DNA from: REEB509 sp049314555
Lineage (GTDB): Bacteria > Pseudomonadota > Alphaproteobacteria > Caulobacterales > Aquidulcibacteraceae
NCBI GenBank assembly: GCA_049314555.1
Contig: JBMOEW010000023.1
Coordinates: 1 to 42,443, forward strand
Length of the DNA: 42,443 nt
Direction: 5' to 3'
Positions within the stretch are counted from its first letter, which is position 1, and the number at the start of each line of letters is the position of its first letter. The notes under the pieces were generated by a model. That model saw only the letters and a program-made list of their open reading frames with translations. It searched no databases and had not been told where the DNA came from. Position numbers and translations under genes: made by a program. Positions 15,716-24,224 of the stretch are shown piece by piece.

Positions 15716-18001
15716 TTAGAAGTTAGTCTGAAACGAGATGCCGAAATAGCGGTCAGCTTCACGCGGAATTTGGTACCGCAGCGTGCCGCCGGGGCCGCCT
15801 GGTGTGATTATGCTTGCGAAGCTTTCATCCGTCAGGTTGCGACCAATGAAGCTAACGCGCACTTGATCGTCCAGGTCCGCAAACGTCACTTGGGCGTCGA
15901 GGATGCCGAAGCTTTCAATGCGCAGCAGCGGATTGCGGCCAAGATCCGAGAACTGCTCGCTGGTGTAGGCGTATTGGCCATTTAGCCGCACCGTGAAGGG
16001 CAGATCTCCTGGCTGGAATTGATAGTCTGCGGCCAGCGTATACTTCAATTCCGGCGCAAGGGCGATTGGCTCGCCTTTTCTGGCGCTTGACAGCGTTCCA
16101 TCGGCCGCCCGGAAGCGTTCGATCTGGGCGTCTGCGTAAGCGATACCACCGCTGATCGTGAGATCGTCCAGTGGCCGCGCGATCCAGTCCAGCTCAAAGC
16201 CGGTGGTGGAAACTTCACCGGCATTGGTCAAGCGTGTGATCACAACCCCGTTGAGGGTGTCGAACGCGTTGGCTTGGAAGTTTGTGTATTCTGCCCGGAA
16301 AGCCGCGGCGTTCAAAATCAACCGCCCATCAAACAGGTTCGACTTCAAGCCGGCTTCCACGGCGTCCACGTCTTCGCCTTCAATCACGTTCCGCTGGCTG
16401 GCGGTTTGGTTGAAGAAGACGTTGTAGGCGGGGCCCTTGTAGCCGCGGGAGTACGTGGCATAGCCGGTTACTTCGGGGATGAAGTCATATTGAACGCCCA
16501 ATCGGCCGGTGAGCGCCGTTGCGTCCGTTGAGTCCCGGAAGCCCGTGGTGTCTGTGCGAATGCCAGGCAGGGCGACGAGCGACGGGATGCGGTCGTGGTA
16601 GACGCTCAATTCATCCTTTGAAGCGCGCAGTCCGCCCAAAATGGTAAGGCGGTCTGTGAGGTCATAAGACGCGTCGCCGAAGATGGCATAGTTGGTGAAC
16701 TCTGAGCCAAACGTCGCTTGAGAAAAGCCCGAAACGAACGTCGACTGGCCTGGGCGGCAAGGCGCTAGGCCCGTTGAGTCCACGGCCAGCGTTGTGGCGG
16801 AGCAGACCGTGGTGTCGCGGCGGAACGTGCGCTCGGCGTCGGCTGAGTAGTAGTACAGCCCAACGACGTAACGCAGCGCGGATTCATCCGGGGACGTCAG
16901 TCTGAATTCCTGAGTGAAGGTTGAGCTGTCTTGTGGACCGTAATCATGAAGCTGGGCGAACGGGTTGCCCACGTATGCGGCGGTACGATCCAGCCAATCG
17001 CCTTCGCGAATGCCGTAGATCTCCCACTCGCGGTAGCTCGTGATGGAGGTCAGCAGGTGGCCGCTGCCGAGCGTGTAGTCGGCCTGTGCGGACAGCCCCC
17101 AGCCCTCTTCCTTGGATTGGCTGGTCAGGTTGTGGCGCACTTGGCGTGTTTCGTCGCCCCGAAGATTGACACCACCGAGAAGACTCAAAAATGCGTTCTG
17201 GGTGGCTCCGGCGGCTGGCTGTGAGCCGATAATCTCGCCGGTGCCGTTATCGGCGGTGTGGCGATAGTCGGCCGAGAATGTCCAAAGCAGGTCTGGCGTT
17301 GCTTCCCATTCCACCAGGCCGCGAACGCCCCAACGATTGTAGCCGTTGATCGGATCGCCGTTGAACAGGTTATCGATGTTGCCATCATACCGGCCACCAA
17401 AGCCGGAGACACGGGCACGCAGGGTTTCGGAGAACGGAAGGTCTACGCCAAAGCGCGCTTTGATCTCGCTCTCTTCAAAGGCAGAGACGGTCAGGCTGCC
17501 GCCGAACTCGCTGGCTGGGCGCTGCGTGACAATATTGACCACGCCCGCCGACGCGTTTTTGCCAAACAGTGTTCCCTGTGGGCCGCGCAGGACTTCGATG
17601 CGCTCGATATCGAAGAGGTCTGAGAAGGCTTCGCCGGCTCGCGCAAGCACAACGCCGTCCACGACGGTCGATACGCTCGGCTCGGCGGCGATCGAGAAGT
17701 TGATCGTGCCGACGCCGCGCAGGAACAAGGACGAGTCAAGAGGCGTGCCACCACGGCGGAAGTTTAGCGTGGGCACCGTCGTCAAGAGTTGATCGATCGA
17801 GGAAACGGCCGCGCTGATGTTTTCGCCCTGCACAACCGATACGGCGGCGGGCACATCTTGCAGGCGTTCTTCACGCTTTTGGGCTGTGACGACGATCTCG
17901 TCTAAATTGCGCGCAGCCTCTTGCGCCTCCGCGGCCCCCGCGGCCACCAGCAGCACCGACGCACTAAACAGCGTCGAGGACATCAACGACAATCGATTCA
18001 T
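15716..18001 (-). CDS. TonB-dependent outer-membrane receptor of the sulfonate locus
   Basis: A 761-aa receptor with a signal peptide ending near AGAAEA, the TonB-box-like DEIVVTAQKREERLQDVP, a plug domain (VDGVVLARAGEAFSDLFDIERIEVLRGPQGTLFG split over residues about 110-150) and a 22-strand barrel ending in aromatic ISFQTNF, the usual C-terminal assembly signal. This subclass is common in Caulobacterales and Sphingomonadales. It is first in the operon with the SsuABC-like importer and separated from the binding-protein gene by 2 nt, which implies that the imported compound needs active outer-membrane uptake, more like a glycoconjugate than a small sulfonate that passes porins. The substrate is not known. 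Confidence 0.93.
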   Translation of the reverse strand: MNRLSLMSSTLFSASVLLVAAGAAEAQEAARNLDEIVVTAQKREERLQDVPAAVSVVQGENISAAVSSIDQLLTTVPTLNFRRGGTPLDSSLFLRGVGTINFSIAAEPSVSTVVDGVVLARAGEAFSDLFDIERIEVLRGPQGTLFGKNASAGVVNIVTQRPASEFGGSLTVSAFEESEIKARFGVDLPFSETLRARVSGFGGRYDGNIDNLFNGDPINGYNRWGVRGLVEWEATPDLLWTFSADYRHTADNGTGEIIGSQPAAGATQNAFLSLLGGVNLRGDETRQVRHNLTSQSKEEGWGLSAQADYTLGSGHLLTSITSYREWEIYGIREGDWLDRTAAYVGNPFAQLHDYGPQDSSTFTQEFRLTSPDESALRYVVGLYYYSADAERTFRRDTTVCSATTLAVDSTGLAPCRPGQSTFVSGFSQATFGSEFTNYAIFGDASYDLTDRLTILGGLRASKDELSVYHDRIPSLVALPGIRTDTTGFRDSTDATALTGRLGVQYDFIPEVTGYATYSRGYKGPAYNVFFNQTASQRNVIEGEDVDAVEAGLKSNLFDGRLILNAAAFRAEYTNFQANAFDTLNGVVITRLTNAGEVSTTGFELDWIARPLDDLTISGGIAYADAQIERFRAADGTLSSARKGEPIALAPELKYTLAADYQFQPGDLPFTVRLNGQYAYTSEQFSDLGRNPLLRIESFGILDAQVTFADLDDQVRVSFIGRNLTDESFASIITPGGPGGTLRYQIPREADRYFGISFQTNF

Positions 18002-18087
18002 GGCATTACTTCCCCTACTTCGCGCCGCGCACTGCCCGCTTTTTGAGCAACTTGATCCCCGAACGACGCACGTTTCATCGATAATGA

Positions 18088-18106
18088 CACATTCGCGAAC
18101 AATGTG
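18088..18106. promoter_or_regulatory. Inverted repeat upstream of the TonB receptor/importer operon (candidate operator)
   Basis: CACATT and AATGTG form a perfect 6-bp inverted repeat with a 7-nt spacer, 87-105 nt upstream of the TonB receptor start, in the 222-bp divergent region shared with gspO. The size and symmetry suit a dimeric repressor or activator site. No regulator gene is encoded in the cluster. Confidence 0.35.
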
Positions 18107-18223
18107 AGTGTTGTCTAGCTGCGGCCCCTAAGCTGAAGGTTAAGCGCAGCTGTTTCGCCAAAGGCACGAAAGCGGGATGATGGCTCCAGGCGCTTTAACC
18201 GCCGCGCCGTCCAGCTTTCCAGA

Positions 18224-18715
18224 ATGAGTGCGCACCGCTATTGGAAGGCCATGTTGGTTACGATTGTCGGCACGGCCTTGCTTGCGGCGCTCCTTATTGG
18301 CGTTTGCATCGTTGATGTTCGCCACCAGCGCATTCCAGATGTTTTGAATCTCGCCATTGGTGCTGCGGGGCTTGGCACAGCGGTTTTGCTGGATGAGCAG
18401 ATTTGGCTTCGAGGCCTTGCCATCGTTGGTGGGTATGGAGCCCTTTGGGGGGTGAATGCTGTCTACCGGGGTGCGCGCGGACTTGACGGCGTGGGGATGG
18501 GCGACGCGAAGCTTTTGGCGGCCGGCGGGGCCTGGGTTGGCGTGATGGGCCTGCCGTTTGTGCTGGTTCTAGCGGCCTCGCTTGCGCTTGTTGGGGTGGC
18601 GGGCGCGCGGATCGCTGGCCGATCCATCTCTCTAAAGGACCGCATTCCTTTTGGACCTTTTTTGGCGGCGGGCATCTTGGTTGTTTGGGCGATCCTGTCG
18701 TTTGGGCCGCGCTAG
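18224..18715 (+). CDS. gspO: Type IV prepilin peptidase, short form (GspO, A24 family)
   Basis: A 163-aa membrane aspartic protease that removes the leader peptides of pseudopilins. The two catalytic aspartates are D31 (CIVDVRHQRIPD) and D94 in GMGDAKLL, the prepilin-peptidase motif. It lacks the N-terminal methylase domain with CXXC pairs found in full-length PilD/GspO, so it can cleave but may not N-methylate; this short form resembles TadV/CpaA. It is convergent with the gsp operon, 29 nt from the last gene, which supports a dedicated T2SS role, although pili elsewhere could share it. Confidence 0.85.
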   Translation: MSAHRYWKAMLVTIVGTALLAALLIGVCIVDVRHQRIPDVLNLAIGAAGLGTAVLLDEQIWLRGLAIVGGYGALWGVNAVYRGARGLDGVGMGDAKLLAAGGAWVGVMGLPFVLVLAASLALVGVAGARIAGRSISLKDRIPFGPFLAAGILVVWAILSFGPR

Positions 18716-18720
18716 CTGGC

Positions 18721-18737
18721 GCTTTGAATCCCAAAGC
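18721..18737. terminator. Small hairpin between gspO and the end of the gsp operon
   Basis: GCTTTG and CAAAGC form a 6-bp stem with a 5-nt loop in the 29-bp gap between the convergent stop codons. It is weak and has no U-run, but it is the only structure that could separate the two transcripts. Confidence 0.25.
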
Positions 18738-18744
18738 TGCAGGT

Positions 18745-19302
18745 TCATCGGCCGAGTCTGGGCTGTTCTCTGCGACGTTCGCAAGCGATCATACCGCCCA
18801 CCGGCGTCACGGTTTCCCACCCCCTGCGCGTGCGGGCCGTGATGGTTCCAGACTGCACGACAGCGCCATCTTGGATCGGCCGGCTTTCGTCAACCTTGAT
18901 GTCCACGGTTAATGCAACACGACTGTCTTCAAAGACTTGTCGTTCGAAGTGCCCAAGCACGGACTCCCCTGAAAAGCGTTCCCGTTCGATGGCGCGTGAC
19001 TGGCCGTCAATGCGGACTCTGGCAAGACTTGGCTCGTTGTACGAGACGAACACAAAAGTCGGATTGTCGCCGCGGGACCATAAAAAGAGGCCACACTGGC
19101 CTGGATCGAGCGACTGGCGGTTGATGCGTTCCAGGACGACTTCACCAGTCGGCTCTTGGGTCCAGGCTTCCGAGGCAAGGCCGGTAAAGAGCGCCGCAAG
19201 AAGTGCGGCCACGACGCGTTGCTTCAGGCGTAAGCTCGCCCTTGAAGCACCGCCACTGGGCTGGCTCTTGTTGGTTGGTTGCCGCTTGAAATCGCCTACC
19301 AT
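18745..19302 (-). CDS. Uncharacterised exported protein, last gene of the T2SS operon
   Basis: No family is recognised. The 185-aa protein has a basic N-terminus, one hydrophobic segment at about residues 29-45 (VVAALLAALFTGLASEAW) that could be a signal peptide or anchor, and a roughly 135-residue domain predicted to be mostly beta with only two cysteines, C70 (GQCGLFLWS) and C174 (MIACERR), which could form a disulfide in the periplasm. Its start overlaps the gspN stop by 7 nt, so it is translationally linked to the T2SS. The location suggests a secretion accessory, pilotin-like factor or regulator, but nothing in the sequence proves this. Confidence 0.7.
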   Translation of the reverse strand: MVGDFKRQPTNKSQPSGGASRASLRLKQRVVAALLAALFTGLASEAWTQEPTGEVVLERINRQSLDPGQCGLFLWSRGDNPTFVFVSYNEPSLARVRIDGQSRAIERERFSGESVLGHFERQVFEDSRVALTVDIKVDESRPIQDGAVVQSGTITARTRRGWETVTPVGGMIACERRREQPRLGR

Positions 19303-20015
19303 GTTAGGTTCCTGCTGATCTCCCAGCCATCGCCGTCTTCGGCAGGGGTAAAGCCAAGGCTCATAAAGATCGCTTCAAGTTGAGGTATAGCCGATTGCGA
19401 CCGCCCCCGCCATTGGGCAGTGCCATTCGCGCGAAGCGCCAGCTCTGTTTCAATCGACATTGACGCGTTCTGGCCATTGAGCGGAAGTTGAACCTCTGAT
19501 CCGGCGCAACGCGCTTGCCCACTTAGGGAGGGGCCTTGAAGGCCGAGCCCTGCGGTCGCCTTCACCAAAAGATCGCTTTCCAGCGATCCTTGCGCCTGAA
19601 CGCACTGACCGGCGACAAATCGAACGTCAAGGTTGCGCGCCATCGTCAATCCCGCGACCGCTTCCGCATTCTCTAAAGGCAAACCTTCAAGCCGCAGGAC
19701 ATTTGACCTTACCTGAAGCCTAGCCCCCAAGCTTCGCACGATCGTGACCTCCCCGCTCAGCTCCGGGCCCGCAAGGGTCACGTCGGCGGCGAGTTCACCC
19801 TGCAACACTCTGCTTGGCTTCAGATGCCAAACGACTTCGGTCATTCTCAGCCCAAACAGTGTCGCGCCTTCAAACCGGCCCTGCCAAACCGAACCTTCTG
19901 CCCGGCTATAGGTTAGTACGCCGGTGCGCTGCGGGAATAAGCTTGCCGGCGCATTGGCAACCGCAAAAGCCGCGAGGGCCAATGCAAAGAGCAGAATGTG
20001 CCAGATCCGGATCAT
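19296..20015 (-). CDS. gspN: Type II secretion system protein N
   Basis: A 239-aa protein with a single N-terminal membrane helix (IWHILLFALALAAFAVANAP) and a periplasmic domain with a repeated beta pattern typical of GspN (GRFEGATLFGLRMTEVVWHLKPS; GELAADVTLAGPELSGEV). GspN occurs only in some T2SSs and its function is poorly defined. The ATG at 20015 was chosen because it overlaps the gspM stop as ATGA; longer starts would extend into gspM. Four cysteines are absent apart from a pair (C at VAGQCVQ and QARCAG) that could bond. Confidence 0.85.
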   Translation of the reverse strand: MIRIWHILLFALALAAFAVANAPASLFPQRTGVLTYSRAEGSVWQGRFEGATLFGLRMTEVVWHLKPSRVLQGELAADVTLAGPELSGEVTIVRSLGARLQVRSNVLRLEGLPLENAEAVAGLTMARNLDVRFVAGQCVQAQGSLESDLLVKATAGLGLQGPSLSGQARCAGSEVQLPLNGQNASMSIETELALRANGTAQWRGRSQSAIPQLEAIFMSLGFTPAEDGDGWEISRNLTW

Positions 20016-20491
20016 CCGTTTGGCCCGAGGGTCACGTCGAACTGTCCCTCGACAAGTTCGGTATCGCCTTGGCGGGTCATGCTGCTTGCTGATATCGTCA
20101 TGCCATTGCCGGTCATTTGCTCGATCCAACGCATCAACGCGAGCGGATTGGCGGGGGCAAACCGGATACGGATTTTGTTATCGTTGACGGGCTCAACGAC
20201 GAGAATGGCCAGTCCAAGCGATTGCGCGCTGGTCTGCGCCACCTCTTGTGGTGTGCCTTGAATTGGCGAGGTCAGGTTGGTGACATCGACGGTTGCGGCA
20301 AGCGCTTCTACCTGGCGGACCAATTCTTGCGCGGCCACTCTGTCAGCTATCGCCCTCGCGCGATATGCGCTGGCCTGCTGGTTCGCAGCAAGCGGGAGCG
20401 CTACGGCAAAGAGCAGCGCCGCTGCCACTTGCAACAACACACGTTCGCGCGGCGTGCGAGCACGCCACCAGGTCATGATGGGCGCGATCAT
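20012..20491 (-). CDS. gspM: Type II secretion system protein M
   Basis: A 159-aa bitopic inner-membrane protein: a short cytoplasmic end (TWWRARTPRERVL), a membrane helix (LLQVAAALLFAVALPLAAN), a coiled-coil stretch and a ferredoxin-like periplasmic domain ending with ALMRWIEQMTGNGMTIS. The WW...R-x-RE start and the W-I-x-x-M near the end are usual for GspM. It partners GspL in the inner-membrane platform. It overlaps gspL and gspN by 4 nt each. Confidence 0.92.
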   Translation of the reverse strand: MIAPIMTWWRARTPRERVLLQVAAALLFAVALPLAANQQASAYRARAIADRVAAQELVRQVEALAATVDVTNLTSPIQGTPQEVAQTSAQSLGLAILVVEPVNDNKIRIRFAPANPLALMRWIEQMTGNGMTISASSMTRQGDTELVEGQFDVTLGPNG

Positions 20492-21732
20492 GGCGCAGGC
20501 TCCACGGTCAACGCTTGGGAGGTGCGGCTAAGCCCCCCCTGCTCTTGACCAATTTCCACGACCAGCCCTTGAGCGCGCAGGTGGTCTACAACAGCGGCAA
20601 TGTCTTGCGGATTTGCGGAAGACAGGCGCACTTGAACGCTCGCTTCCGCGTTTTGATGGCTCATAAGATCCAAGCGCACACTGGGATGAGCGGCCAAGGA
20701 GCGGGTCAAGGGCGTATTGATCTGCAGTATTGGATGAGCGCCAACGCGCTTGGCGGCGTTGCTCAAGGCGGTCACTCTGGCGCGCAGATCTGCTCCTGGG
20801 GGAAGTCCGGGTTGAAGGGCAGAAAACTGTTGCACGGCTCGGGCCTCAATAAGCGACGCGGCCTGCGCTTCGCGCCATCCGCTCGCCGCTTGGGCTGCCG
20901 CATTGACCATCAGAGCGAGGGCAGCCAAAGCCACCACGACGCGCCAGCGCCCCGTTTGACCGGCCTTGCCCATGTTTGGTGCAAAGTCACCCTGGCGGAG
21001 GTTTGGGGCGATCTCTGTTGCTTCGACAACCGCTGCGGCCATCAAGGCCATTGGATCTGCGGTGGGCGCGGGGCGCACATCGATCGCTGGATCAAACCAA
21101 GCGCGTGCCCCCGCAATATCTGGCCCGCAATACTTGATTGCGAGCACTGGCTTTACCGCTGTCGCCAAAAAGCGCCCGATCAACGACCTTGCAAGACCTG
21201 GCTCCAATGACAGACCGCCAACGCGCCCGGCCGCAAGAATTGTGCGGTCCGGCGTGTCGATCAGGACGGCCTCGCCAACGCCCACTTCGAAGATTGTGCA
21301 ATCGAGGGCGACCACCGATGGGTCGCAGCCGTGGATGCGACAGCGATCGAGCCATTCTTTGAGCCGTGCCGGCGAAATGGCTGCAACAAGGCGCGCGCCG
21401 GACTCATCTTGTGCGCTGCCGACGGCAAAGTGCATCGGGCCAGGCGCGGCAAAGCCCGCCTCAAATAAATACGCAGCGGCAGCGCGGGCCTGGGCTTCCG
21501 TCCGTGCCGGGAGTTCAACCCGTTTCAGTTGAGCCTCCGTGGCAGGGATCAACAGGATCGTGCGGGTGCGCGGGGCGGCAGCGATCCCTCCGCGGGTTTG
21601 CTCATCGACCATTCCTTGGCGCAGAACTTGGCCGGTCGCACCACGAACGAGGGCCCAGGCAAGCGGTGCATTTGGGTTGTCGGCGCCAACCAGCAGCAGG
21701 TAATCTCTCCGAACTCCGCGATGCCTACTCAT
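20488..21732 (-). CDS. gspL: Type II secretion system protein L
   Basis: A 414-aa GspL: an actin-like cytoplasmic domain (about residues 10-250, with LLIPATEAQLKRVELP and YLFEAGF), a membrane helix near residues 262-285 (VVVALAALALMVNAA) and a ferredoxin-like periplasmic domain ending in LSSANPQDIAAVVDHLRAQG. GspL recruits the ATPase GspE to the membrane and binds GspM. The cytoplasmic part is divergent from the gamma-proteobacterial type. Four-nt overlaps join it to gspK and gspM. Confidence 0.92.
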   Translation of the reverse strand: MSRHRGVRRDYLLLVGADNPNAPLAWALVRGATGQVLRQGMVDEQTRGGIAAAPRTRTILLIPATEAQLKRVELPARTEAQARAAAAYLFEAGFAAPGPMHFAVGSAQDESGARLVAAISPARLKEWLDRCRIHGCDPSVVALDCTIFEVGVGEAVLIDTPDRTILAAGRVGGLSLEPGLARSLIGRFLATAVKPVLAIKYCGPDIAGARAWFDPAIDVRPAPTADPMALMAAAVVEATEIAPNLRQGDFAPNMGKAGQTGRWRVVVALAALALMVNAAAQAASGWREAQAASLIEARAVQQFSALQPGLPPGADLRARVTALSNAAKRVGAHPILQINTPLTRSLAAHPSVRLDLMSHQNAEASVQVRLSSANPQDIAAVVDHLRAQGLVVEIGQEQGGLSRTSQALTVEPAP

Positions 21733-22742
21733 ACAGAACGCTCCGTCACCGTGGCTCCGAGCACGCGGCGCAGGACCCGTGTTGGTGGTCCTATTTCTAT
21801 GAGCGTGGCGCTTTTCTCCACTGTATCGCGCAGCTGGATGTCAGCGCGGACGACCACAAACTGGGGGCGTGTCGAGAACCGGGTTCGGATTTCATCCAGA
21901 TTTTCCAATCCTGCGAATGCTGGATGCGACAAGAAGGTTTCGACGTCTTGCCATCCTTGGGTTGGTCTTGAGGAAAGCACCGATCGCGCTTGGGATACCG
22001 TTAGTCCAGGGCCAAAGGCGATCGCAATCAGGACCGCTTGGTCTGGGCGCAACGTGTTGACGTTGATCACGTTTGGCAGCGCCGTTTCGCGCACACAAAT
22101 CAACGGGGCGATCGCAGCTACTGTCTCCGGATCGAAGCCGCGCACCGACAGGACCTCGCTAACGTCGCCAAGCAAAGTGTTGGCTGTTCGATATGGAGCT
22201 TGCCCGGCACGGATTGCGGGGGCGTCTTCTGTGCCACCGGGGAGCGGGCTTTGATCGCTATCGATGTAATCGGTAACGTTGGCAACGAGTCCTGCGGCGT
22301 TGACGCCCTGCAAGGCCAAGGCGTCGATCAGTTGCGCAAACTGAATTTGGCCCCGAGCGCTTGGGCGAAGGGAACCGGACTCGTCCTGTTCAACCAAGCT
22401 GTTCAGATTAAAGCAGTTCGAGCCGTCATAGAGGCGTATCGTCATGACTCCATTGTCGAGTGGATAGGTCAATGGCTGGCCTTGTGTGGCGGCGAACTCG
22501 GTTGAAGCTCCAGATTGCAGCCTTGTCAGCGCACCCAACCGCTCACTGGCAAATCCTTCCGCGCCAAGAAGGTACCAGCGCGCCTGATCCATTTGCGTTT
22601 GGTTTGAGGTGCGTCGGATGGCGAATTGGGCTGCATCCACAACCAGGATCGCGATGGCACTCATGATGGCAACCATGACCAAAACTGTGATCAGGGCCGC
22701 GCCAGAGTCTGATGACTTGTTAGGGGGAACGCGGATCTTCAC
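21729..22742 (-). CDS. gspK: Type II secretion minor pseudopilin K
   Basis: A 337-aa pseudopilin, longer than the other pseudopilins as is usual for GspK. The leader ends at G14 (NKSSDSG) before AALITVLVMVAIMSAIAILV; position +5 is Thr, not Glu, which is normal for GspK, the tip subunit. The large insertion domain includes DGSNCFNLNSL, VTDYIDSDQSPLPGG and INVNTLRPDQAVLIA, matching GspK. It caps the pseudopilus with GspI and GspJ. It overlaps gspJ and gspL by 4 nt. Confidence 0.95.
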   Translation of the reverse strand: MKIRVPPNKSSDSGAALITVLVMVAIMSAIAILVVDAAQFAIRRTSNQTQMDQARWYLLGAEGFASERLGALTRLQSGASTEFAATQGQPLTYPLDNGVMTIRLYDGSNCFNLNSLVEQDESGSLRPSARGQIQFAQLIDALALQGVNAAGLVANVTDYIDSDQSPLPGGTEDAPAIRAGQAPYRTANTLLGDVSEVLSVRGFDPETVAAIAPLICVRETALPNVINVNTLRPDQAVLIAIAFGPGLTVSQARSVLSSRPTQGWQDVETFLSHPAFAGLENLDEIRTRFSTRPQFVVVRADIQLRDTVEKSATLIEIGPPTRVLRRVLGATVTERSV

Positions 22743-23338
22743 AGCTCGGTCCCCACCAGCGCATCAATCTCGATTGGCCCGTGGCGTTGAAGACTCGCCG
22801 TTAACCGGACCGCTCGCGGTGGGCGGGTGCCAGACCAGTTGTCAGTCCAACGCGCGCCGTCGAAGAACTGCAGGCGGAGCTCCTTGGCACCGTCGAGCAA
22901 TACTCGATCCTCTGCCTCTGGACTATCAGCATCCGCTACGTTCCGTGTGCGCCGTAAAAGGCGTTCCCCGTCGATCAGGTATGTCACCTCCACCAACCGA
23001 TTGGTAGGGCCAAAAGTTTCGTCGCGTGCGGACGCGGCGCGAACGAATGCCATGGCCGCTGTTGCATCGCCGCCCACGAACGGAGGGCGATGCCCCCCCG
23101 TAGAGAGCCGCACGGCGCGGCGCGTAAACTGCGAAAGGTCTGCACTCACAATAGCGCGGGTGGTTTGAAGGGCGCGTAAATCGGCTTGGGCGGCGTTGAC
23201 GTCACGTTGTGTTGTCACCGTTTGGGTGAGCATGATCGTGGCGCCTGCGGCGATGATGCCAAACACAAAAAGCGAGACGAGGGCCTCGACAAGGGTGAAA
23301 CCAGAGTCTGGTTTGGGGGAAAAGGACCGCTGCGTCAT
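22739..23338 (-). CDS. gspJ: Type II secretion minor pseudopilin J
   Basis: A 199-aa minor pseudopilin with leader MTQRSFSPKPDSG cleaved before FTLVEALVSLFVFGI (Glu at +5). The body contains RAIVSADLSQFTRRAVR and a late FFDGARWTDNW, both consistent with GspJ. It forms the tip complex with GspI and GspK. The gap after gspI is 3 nt. Confidence 0.94.
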   Translation of the reverse strand: MTQRSFSPKPDSGFTLVEALVSLFVFGIIAAGATIMLTQTVTTQRDVNAAQADLRALQTTRAIVSADLSQFTRRAVRLSTGGHRPPFVGGDATAAMAFVRAASARDETFGPTNRLVEVTYLIDGERLLRRTRNVADADSPEAEDRVLLDGAKELRLQFFDGARWTDNWSGTRPPRAVRLTASLQRHGPIEIDALVGTEL

Positions 23339-23341
23339 CTG

Positions 23342-23734
23342 CTATTGCCCCGGGATCGTTGCAAAGCCAGTCGACCGGGCCAAAGGAACATCGGATTCGC
23401 CTTCAAACACGAAGACATCGATGCGAAGTGTTTCAGCGACGGCGGTTGGTTCAGTCTGGGTACGGAGCGTCCAGTCTCGCTCAGCAAGGCGAACTTCTTC
23501 GCGGGTTGTTCCGATGGCCGGCGGGGATGGCGCCGCGAGCACTTGGACCATCTTGTTTTGCGCCACAAACCCAGCAAGGGCGCGGCTTTCAACGTCGGTC
23601 AACGTGCGCAATGACTGGGTTTGCAATTGGGCCAGCGCTAAGCCGGCAACGGCAAAGACGCTTAACGCCACTAGGGCTTCAATGAGCGAGAAACCCGCAT
23701 CGTGGGGCTTGCGTTCACTGCTCTGGTGCGACAC
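23342..23734 (-). CDS. gspI: Type II secretion minor pseudopilin I
   Basis: A 130-aa pseudopilin from GTG 23734, giving a 14-residue leader ending HDAG before FSLIEALVALSVFAVAGLAL (Glu at +5). The conserved ALAGFVAQNKMVQVLAA segment matches GspI's 'A..vA.Nq...l'. The start is uncertain: a GTG at 23734 overlaps gspH by 20 nt, and the frame stays open further upstream to a TTG at 23788. GspI nucleates the pseudopilus tip. Confidence 0.92.
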   Translation of the reverse strand: MSHQSSERKPHDAGFSLIEALVALSVFAVAGLALAQLQTQSLRTLTDVESRALAGFVAQNKMVQVLAAPSPPAIGTTREEVRLAERDWTLRTQTEPTAVAETLRIDVFVFEGESDVPLARSTGFATIPGQ

Positions 23735-24224
23735 TGAGCGCCCCCTGACTGTCGAGGGCAACGATCCAGCTTGCGCCCTGACCAACAAAGGTTGCGACTA
23801 TGGGCGTTGCGGACCCAATCGCGTCGAACTGGACTGGGTACGGGGCCTCCGCGACGCTCAGCGCTTGAGACTGTCGACTGGCTGAAAACCGCACCGCTAC
23901 GTTTTCTGGCCATGGGCGAAAGGCAAGCGCGCGGGCATCAGAAATCGCGACCCAACCCGCCTGCTCTTGAACGGCAAAACCATAACCTTCTGGGGTAACC
24001 GCCAATGCCAAGGCACGATTTCGAAGGACGCTTTCGTCTCCGGCAAGCGCTAACCTTGCGGCAAAGGCGCGGGCTGCATCGCGGGTCGCCGATCCGGGCG
24101 TTGGTGCCAGCAAAACCACTGCACTTGCCGCCAAGCCAATAATCATCAGCACCAGGAGCGCCTCAATGAGACTGAAGCCTGCCTCGGGATCATGGCGAGC
24201 GCGCCTAGTTGCGGATATCGGCAT
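23715..24224 (-). CDS. gspH: Type II secretion minor pseudopilin H
   Basis: A 169-aa pseudopilin with leader MPISATRRARHDPEAG cleaved before FSLIEALLVLMIIGLAASAV (Glu at +5). The mid region ARAFAARLALAGDESVLRNR is the GspH/FimT-type segment 'f...l..Ar..Ai'. GspH links the tip complex to the GspG shaft. Its start overlaps gspG by 20 nt. Confidence 0.93.
   Translation of the reverse strand: MPISATRRARHDPEAGFSLIEALLVLMIIGLAASAVVLLAPTPGSATRDAARAFAARLALAGDESVLRNRALALAVTPEGYGFAVQEQAGWVAISDARALAFRPWPENVAVRFSASRQSQALSVAEAPYPVQFDAIGSATPIVATFVGQGASWIVALDSQGALSVAPEQ

Noticed and set aside
14793..15719. 308-codon plus-strand frame opposite the SsuA-like gene
   Set aside because: Fully overlaps a gene with a lipobox and binding-protein motifs and shows no domain of its own.
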